From contig NZ_ARQM01000010.1 of assembly GCF_000385135.1 (NCBI RefSeq), forward strand, positions 806,001-870,000: 64,000 nt of DNA, written 5' to 3'. Shown here in pieces: positions 61,239-64,000 of the stretch. The notes under the pieces were generated by a model. The model ran no database searches and was not told the DNA's origin. It saw nothing but the letters and a program-made list of their open reading frames with translations. The DNA is from Promicromonospora sukumoe 327MFSha3.1 (lineage in GTDB: Bacteria > Actinomycetota > Actinomycetes > Actinomycetales > Cellulomonadaceae). Positions within the stretch are counted from its first letter, which is position 1; the number at the start of each line of letters is the position of its first letter. A program made the position numbers and the translations under genes.

Positions 61239-61253
61239 GTGCTGTACGAGTAG
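61224..61253 (+). repeat. 15-bp tandem duplication over the binding-protein stop codon
   Basis: GTCCTGTACGAGTAG (61224-61238, coding VLYE-stop) is followed directly by GTGCTGTACGAGTAG (61239-61253), giving a second in-frame stop. Confidence 0.92.
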
Positions 61254-61254
61254 C

Positions 61255-61959
61255 TCAGGCGTCGTCGTCCAGGTTCTCCGGCTTCGGCAGCCAGTCCTCG
61301 ACGCCCAGGAGGTGGGCCGCCATCCGGATCCGGGCCGCCTCGGGGTCACGCGCGGCGAGCGCGCGCCAGATGGCCTCGTGCTCGCCGTGCGTGCGCGCCT
61401 CGATACCTTCGGCGTGCAGCACACGCCACAGGCGCGCCCGCAGGGTGCGGCCCGCGAACGACTCGATGAGCGCCTCCAGCACGGGGTTGCCGCTGTGCGC
61501 GGCGATCACGCGGTGGAACGCGATGTCGACCTCGATGAACCGGTCGTGGTCCACCTCCGTGCCGACCCGCACCTCGGCGACCTGGTCCAGGACGGCGCGG
61601 GCCTCGGCCAGCGCCTCGTCGGTCATGCGCGTGGCCGCCAGCCCCGCGGCCTCGGTCTCCAGCACGCGGCGCACGCTGTGGAACGCGGGCATGGCGCCCT
61701 CGTCCTGCAGGTCGAGCACGAGCGCCATGGGGGACAGCAGCCGGCCGGGGTCGAGGCTGGTCACGTAGGTGCCGTCGCCCTGCCGGGTGTGCAGCACGCC
61801 GAGGATGGACAGCGCCCGGACCCCCTCGCGCAGCGAGCCGCGGGAGACCTGGAGCTCGTCGGCCAGGTCCTTCTCGACGGGCAGGCGGTCGCCGGGGCGG
61901 AGCCTGCCGTCGAGGATCATCCTGCGGATGCCGTCGACGACCTCGTCAGTGCGGGACAT
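61255..61959 (-). CDS. FadR-subfamily GntR regulator of the sugar acid regulon
   Basis: 234 residues. The GntR winged helix-turn-helix (about 27-50) reads LPVEKDLADELQVSRGSLRE, preceded by GIRRMILDGRLRPGDR. The C-terminal FCD domain is helical with FHSVRRVLETEAAGLAATRM, FHRVIAAHSGNPVLEALIES and HEAIWRALAARDPEAARIRM, containing the Asp/His metal and ligand positions. The ligand is probably a sugar acid. The ATG at 61959 lies inside the 3' end of the dehydratase gene, so both come from one promoter and the regulator would control itself through the operator at 63356. An alternative ATG is at 61986. Confidence 0.92.
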   Translation of the reverse strand: MSRTDEVVDGIRRMILDGRLRPGDRLPVEKDLADELQVSRGSLREGVRALSILGVLHTRQGDGTYVTSLDPGRLLSPMALVLDLQDEGAMPAFHSVRRVLETEAAGLAATRMTDEALAEARAVLDQVAEVRVGTEVDHDRFIEVDIAFHRVIAAHSGNPVLEALIESFAGRTLRARLWRVLHAEGIEARTHGEHEAIWRALAARDPEAARIRMAAHLLGVEDWLPKPENLDDDA

Positions 61960-63340
61960 GCTCGGAAGTATCGCGCACAGGAGCATCGCCCACCGAAGTG
62001 CGGCCGGCCCAGTACGTCCCCTGCGGGAACCGGAACCGGTCGATCGACTCCTCGTACATCTGCGTGGAGTACCCCGGCAGCGCCGGCAGCACGTACGCCG
62101 TGCCCGCGCCCCGGTCGGCGACGACGCACGGGTCGGTGAAGTGCTCGTGCAGGTGGTCCACGTACTCGGTCACGCGGCCGGTCAGGTCGCCGCCGATCGC
62201 CACGTAGTCCAGCACGGAGACGTGCTGCACCATCTCGCACAGGCCGACGCCGCCCGCGTGCGGGCACACCGGCACGCCGAACTTGGCGGCGAGCAGCAGC
62301 ACGGCGACGATCTCGTTGATGCTGGCCAGCCGCCCGGTGTCGAGCTGGCAGTAGTCGATCGCCTCGGCCTGCATGAGCTGCTTGAACATCACCCGGTTGT
62401 GGCAGTGCTCGCCCGTGGCGACGCCGATCGGCGCGACGGCGCGGCGCACCGCGGCGTGCCCCAGGATGTCGTCGGGCGAGGTGGGCTCCTCGATCCACAG
62501 CGGGTCGAACGGCGCCAGGGCGCGCATCCACTCGATGGCCTGCGGCACGTCCCACACCTGGTTGGCGTCGATCATCAGGTTCCGGTCGGGGCCCAGCACC
62601 TCGCGCGCGATGGTCAGCCGGCGCACGTCCTCGGCCAGGTTCGCGCCGACCTTGAGCTTGACGTGCTGGTACCCGGCGTCGACGGCCTCCTGGCACAGCC
62701 GCCGCAGCTTGTCGTCGCTGTAGCCGAGCCAGCCGGCCGACGTCGTGTACACGGGGTAGCCGGTGCGCTCCAGGTGGTCCAGGCGCTCCTGCCGGGTGCC
62801 CGCGCGCTCCCGCAGGATCGCCAGGGCCTCCTCGCGGGTCAGGGCGTCCGAGAGGTAGTGCAGGTCGGCGACGTCGACCAGCTCCTCCGGCGTCATGTCC
62901 ACCAGCAGCCGCCACAGCGGCTTGCCCGCGCGGCGGGCCACCAGGTCCCAGACCGCGTTGAGCACGGCGGCCAGCGACAGGTGCACCACGCCCTTCTCCG
63001 GCCCGAGCCAGCGGAGCTGGCTGTCGGCGGTCAGGTCCCGGTAGAGCGCGCCCATGTCCGCGGCGATCTCGTCGACGTCGCGGCCGACGAGCGCGGCGGC
63101 CTGCTGGCGCGCGGCCTCGGCCACGATGTCGTTGCCGCGCCCGATCGTGAACGTCAGGCCGTATCCGCCCAGCGGGGCGCCCGATCCGGCCGGGTCAGCG
63201 CCGGGGTCCGTCGCGTCGGTCTCCAGCACGACGTACGCCGCCGAGTAGTCGGCGTCCTTGTTCATCGCGTCGGAACCGTCGGCGGTGACCGACGTCGGGA
63301 ACCGCACGTCCTCGACGCGCACTCCGGTGATCGTGGCCAT
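61946..63340 (-). CDS. fucD: L-fuconate dehydratase (enolase superfamily)
   Basis: 464 residues. After an N-terminal capping domain (VRVEDVRFPTSVTADGSDAM) the barrel carries the fuconate-type signature SAGWLGYSDDKLRRLCQEAV, the KxK pair Lys228/Lys230 (HVKLKVG), metal ligands in MIDANQVWDV, WIEEPTSPDD and ATGEHCHNR, and the catalytic His361 (CPHAGGVGLCEM). It removes water from L-fuconate to give 2-keto-3-deoxy-L-fuconate. Neighbouring importer and aldo/keto reductase supply the earlier steps; the lactonase and later enzymes are not in the window. GAGGGA lies upstream of ATG 63340, with a strong promoter and operator. Confidence 0.92.
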   Translation of the reverse strand: MATITGVRVEDVRFPTSVTADGSDAMNKDADYSAAYVVLETDATDPGADPAGSGAPLGGYGLTFTIGRGNDIVAEAARQQAAALVGRDVDEIAADMGALYRDLTADSQLRWLGPEKGVVHLSLAAVLNAVWDLVARRAGKPLWRLLVDMTPEELVDVADLHYLSDALTREEALAILRERAGTRQERLDHLERTGYPVYTTSAGWLGYSDDKLRRLCQEAVDAGYQHVKLKVGANLAEDVRRLTIAREVLGPDRNLMIDANQVWDVPQAIEWMRALAPFDPLWIEEPTSPDDILGHAAVRRAVAPIGVATGEHCHNRVMFKQLMQAEAIDYCQLDTGRLASINEIVAVLLLAAKFGVPVCPHAGGVGLCEMVQHVSVLDYVAIGGDLTGRVTEYVDHLHEHFTDPCVVADRGAGTAYVLPALPGYSTQMYEESIDRFRFPQGTYWAGRTSVGDAPVRDTSEHVPH

Positions 63341-63355
63341 GCCGCTCCCTCGCAA

Positions 63356-63366
63356 ACATCCGATGA
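63356..63366. promoter_or_regulatory. GntR-type operator upstream of fucD
   Basis: CATCCGATG core (63357-63365) inside AAACATCCGATGAAA. It sits just downstream of the predicted fucD transcription start (about 63369), where bound repressor would block initiation. Confidence 0.62.
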
Positions 63367-63375
63367 AATGCCTGC

Positions 63376-63405
63376 AATCTACGGACGAGTGTGCTGCCAG
63401 GTCAA
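63376..63405 (-). promoter_or_regulatory. Promoter of the fucD-GntR operon
   Basis: On the minus strand TTGACC (63405-63400) and TAGATT (63381-63376) are separated by 18 bases, a good sigma-70 pair. Transcription should start near 63369, giving a short leader with GAGGGA before the ATG. Confidence 0.7.
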
Positions 63406-63476
63406 GGCGCTGACCGTGACCCACGGCTGAATGGTTGGATCAATGTGCTTTTCGTTCAGTTCGGCAGGTTGCGTGC

Positions 63477-63520
63477 AGCTCGGCAGTTCGCCCCGCGGGA
63501 TCGGGTGGAGCTGCCGAGCT
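63477..63520 (-). terminator. Hairpin at the end of the amidohydrolase gene
   Basis: A perfect 10-bp stem (63477-63486 with 63511-63520) with a 24-base loop begins at the stop codon of the minus-strand gene. The long loop makes it a moderate candidate. Confidence 0.5.
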
Positions 63521-64000
63521 CAGACCAGGAGCTCGCCGTCCCTCGCGACGACGCGGCCGGCGGCCACGACCAGCGCGCGGCGCGGGGCGCGGACGACGGC
63601 GTCGGGCACGTTCTCGGCGTCGACCAGCACGACGTCGGCGGGCGCGCCCACGACCAGGTCGTGCACCTCGCGCCCGACGAACCGGGCGGCGTCGGCCGAG
63701 GCGATCCGGGCCGCGGTGACCAGGTCCTCGTCGTAGCGGAAGCCGGACAGCCGGGCGAGCTGCGTGGTCAGCGTGAGCAGGTCGCCGGTGCCGTAGGGCG
63801 ACCACAGGTCGCGGATGCCGTCCGTGCCCAGGCCGACGGGCACCCCGGCGGCGCGCAGCGCGTGCAGCGGCAGGGGAGCGGCACCGATCGGCGCGACCGT
63901 CGACATGGTGATGCCCGCCTCGCCCATCGCGGCGACCAGGTCGGCCTGGCGGGAGCCGGCGAGCTGGCCGACGGCGAAGCCGTGCGCCACGTTCACCTTG
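63520..64000 (-). CDS. Amidohydrolase/cytosine deaminase-like protein, C-terminal part
   Basis: The 3' 159 codons of a gene running out of the window. VAHGFAVGQL carries a metal-ligand His. PLPLHALRAAGVPVGLGTDG ends in the Asp metal ligand of the deaminase family, and IRDLWSPYGTGDLL resembles the NVRDPFYPYG region of CodA-like cytosine deaminases. ADVVLVDAENVPDAVVRAPR and the RVVARDGEL end form the small composite beta domain of amidohydrolases. The substrate, a cytosine-like or other cyclic amidine, is not determined. It is a different family from the amidohydrolase_2-type L-fuconolactonases, so membership of the fucose pathway is doubtful. Confidence 0.82.
   Translation of the reverse strand, partial: KVNVAHGFAVGQLAGSRQADLVAAMGEAGITMSTVAPIGAAPLPLHALRAAGVPVGLGTDGIRDLWSPYGTGDLLTLTTQLARLSGFRYDEDLVTAARIASADAARFVGREVHDLVVGAPADVVLVDAENVPDAVVRAPRRALVVAAGRVVARDGELLV

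Noticed and set aside
63520-64000. L-fuconolactonase completing the fucose pathway
   Set aside because: The visible motifs (GLGTDG, IRDLWSPYG, terminal beta domain) fit CodA-type deaminases, not amidohydrolase_2 lactonases.
1-64000. tRNA, rRNA or tmRNA genes
   Set aside because: Reading the gene-free stretches I saw no cloverleaf with a GTTCGANNC-type T arm or any rRNA-like sequence. A tRNAscan/Infernal run would settle it.

Overview
The window is about 70-75% GC by eye, densely coded, and rich in GTG starts, ATGA overlaps and UUCG-capped hairpins. It carries the end of a principal sigma factor, a type IIA topoisomerase B subunit next to a small DUF7455 protein, a DUF222/HNH protein, a type VII secretion locus and many secreted polysaccharide-active enzymes. 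This fits a soil or plant-associated high-GC actinobacterium. The Promicromonosporaceae/Cellulomonadaceae neighbourhood (Promicromonospora, Cellulosimicrobium, Isoptericola) is my inference from gene content; no 16S gene is present to confirm it.

Layout. 1-10.5 kb: the sigA 3' end with a strong terminator, a secreted SpoIID/LytB protein, a secreted GH2 glycosidase with a LamG domain, DUF7455, parE, a DUF4430 lipoprotein overlapping a DUF6580 membrane protein, a 66-bp palindrome followed by a 110-bp tandem array, and a secreted lipase. 10.6-25.7 kb: a type VII secretion (T7SS) locus built from two copies of a five-gene cassette (two WXG100-like proteins, a T7SS-signal membrane protein and two small proteins of unknown family), then two LysM-like single-pass membrane proteins and one three-domain FtsK/EssC-type ATPase. 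It is closed on both sides by strong hairpins. 25.7-34.7 kb: a HupE/UreJ-like permease, a secreted purple-acid-phosphatase-like enzyme, a DUF916-type surface protein overlapping a lipoprotein, DUF2200 and a DUF222/HNH protein.

34.8-45.2 kb: a divergent SDR/HxlR pair, a Tat-exported GH43, and a convergent LplABC-type sugar ABC operon divergent from a LacI regulator, with two perfect 12-bp palindromic operators between them; then a GT1 glycosyltransferase with a TetR regulator. 45.3-56.2 kb: HD hydrolase, GlxA-type AraC regulator, cytochrome b561-like protein, POT peptide transporter, LysE exporter, P-loop kinase, short MerR regulator, coiled-coil protein, MFS transporter, ilvD and an alpha/beta hydrolase. 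56.3-64 kb: an aldo/keto reductase, an RbsABC-type sugar importer, a FadR-type GntR regulator and an L-fuconate dehydratase, followed by the 3' part of a deaminase-type amidohydrolase.

How the genes work together. The last region reads as an oxidative (non-phosphorylative) L-fucose-type pathway. The importer brings in the sugar, the aldo/keto reductase oxidises it, and the dehydratase acts on the aldonate. The element CATCYGATG lies upstream of all three transcription units and is the probable operator of the GntR protein, whose gene overlaps the dehydratase gene. The LacI/LplABC/GH43 block looks like a second oligosaccharide-use locus. The T7SS locus is the best candidate for something poorly described. 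Its two WXG100-A proteins are identical in sequence and their genes differ at only eight synonymous sites, while every other pair in the duplicated cassette has diverged. This suggests one shared carrier serving two different substrates. Short tandem duplications recur in the spacers and at gene ends throughout the window.
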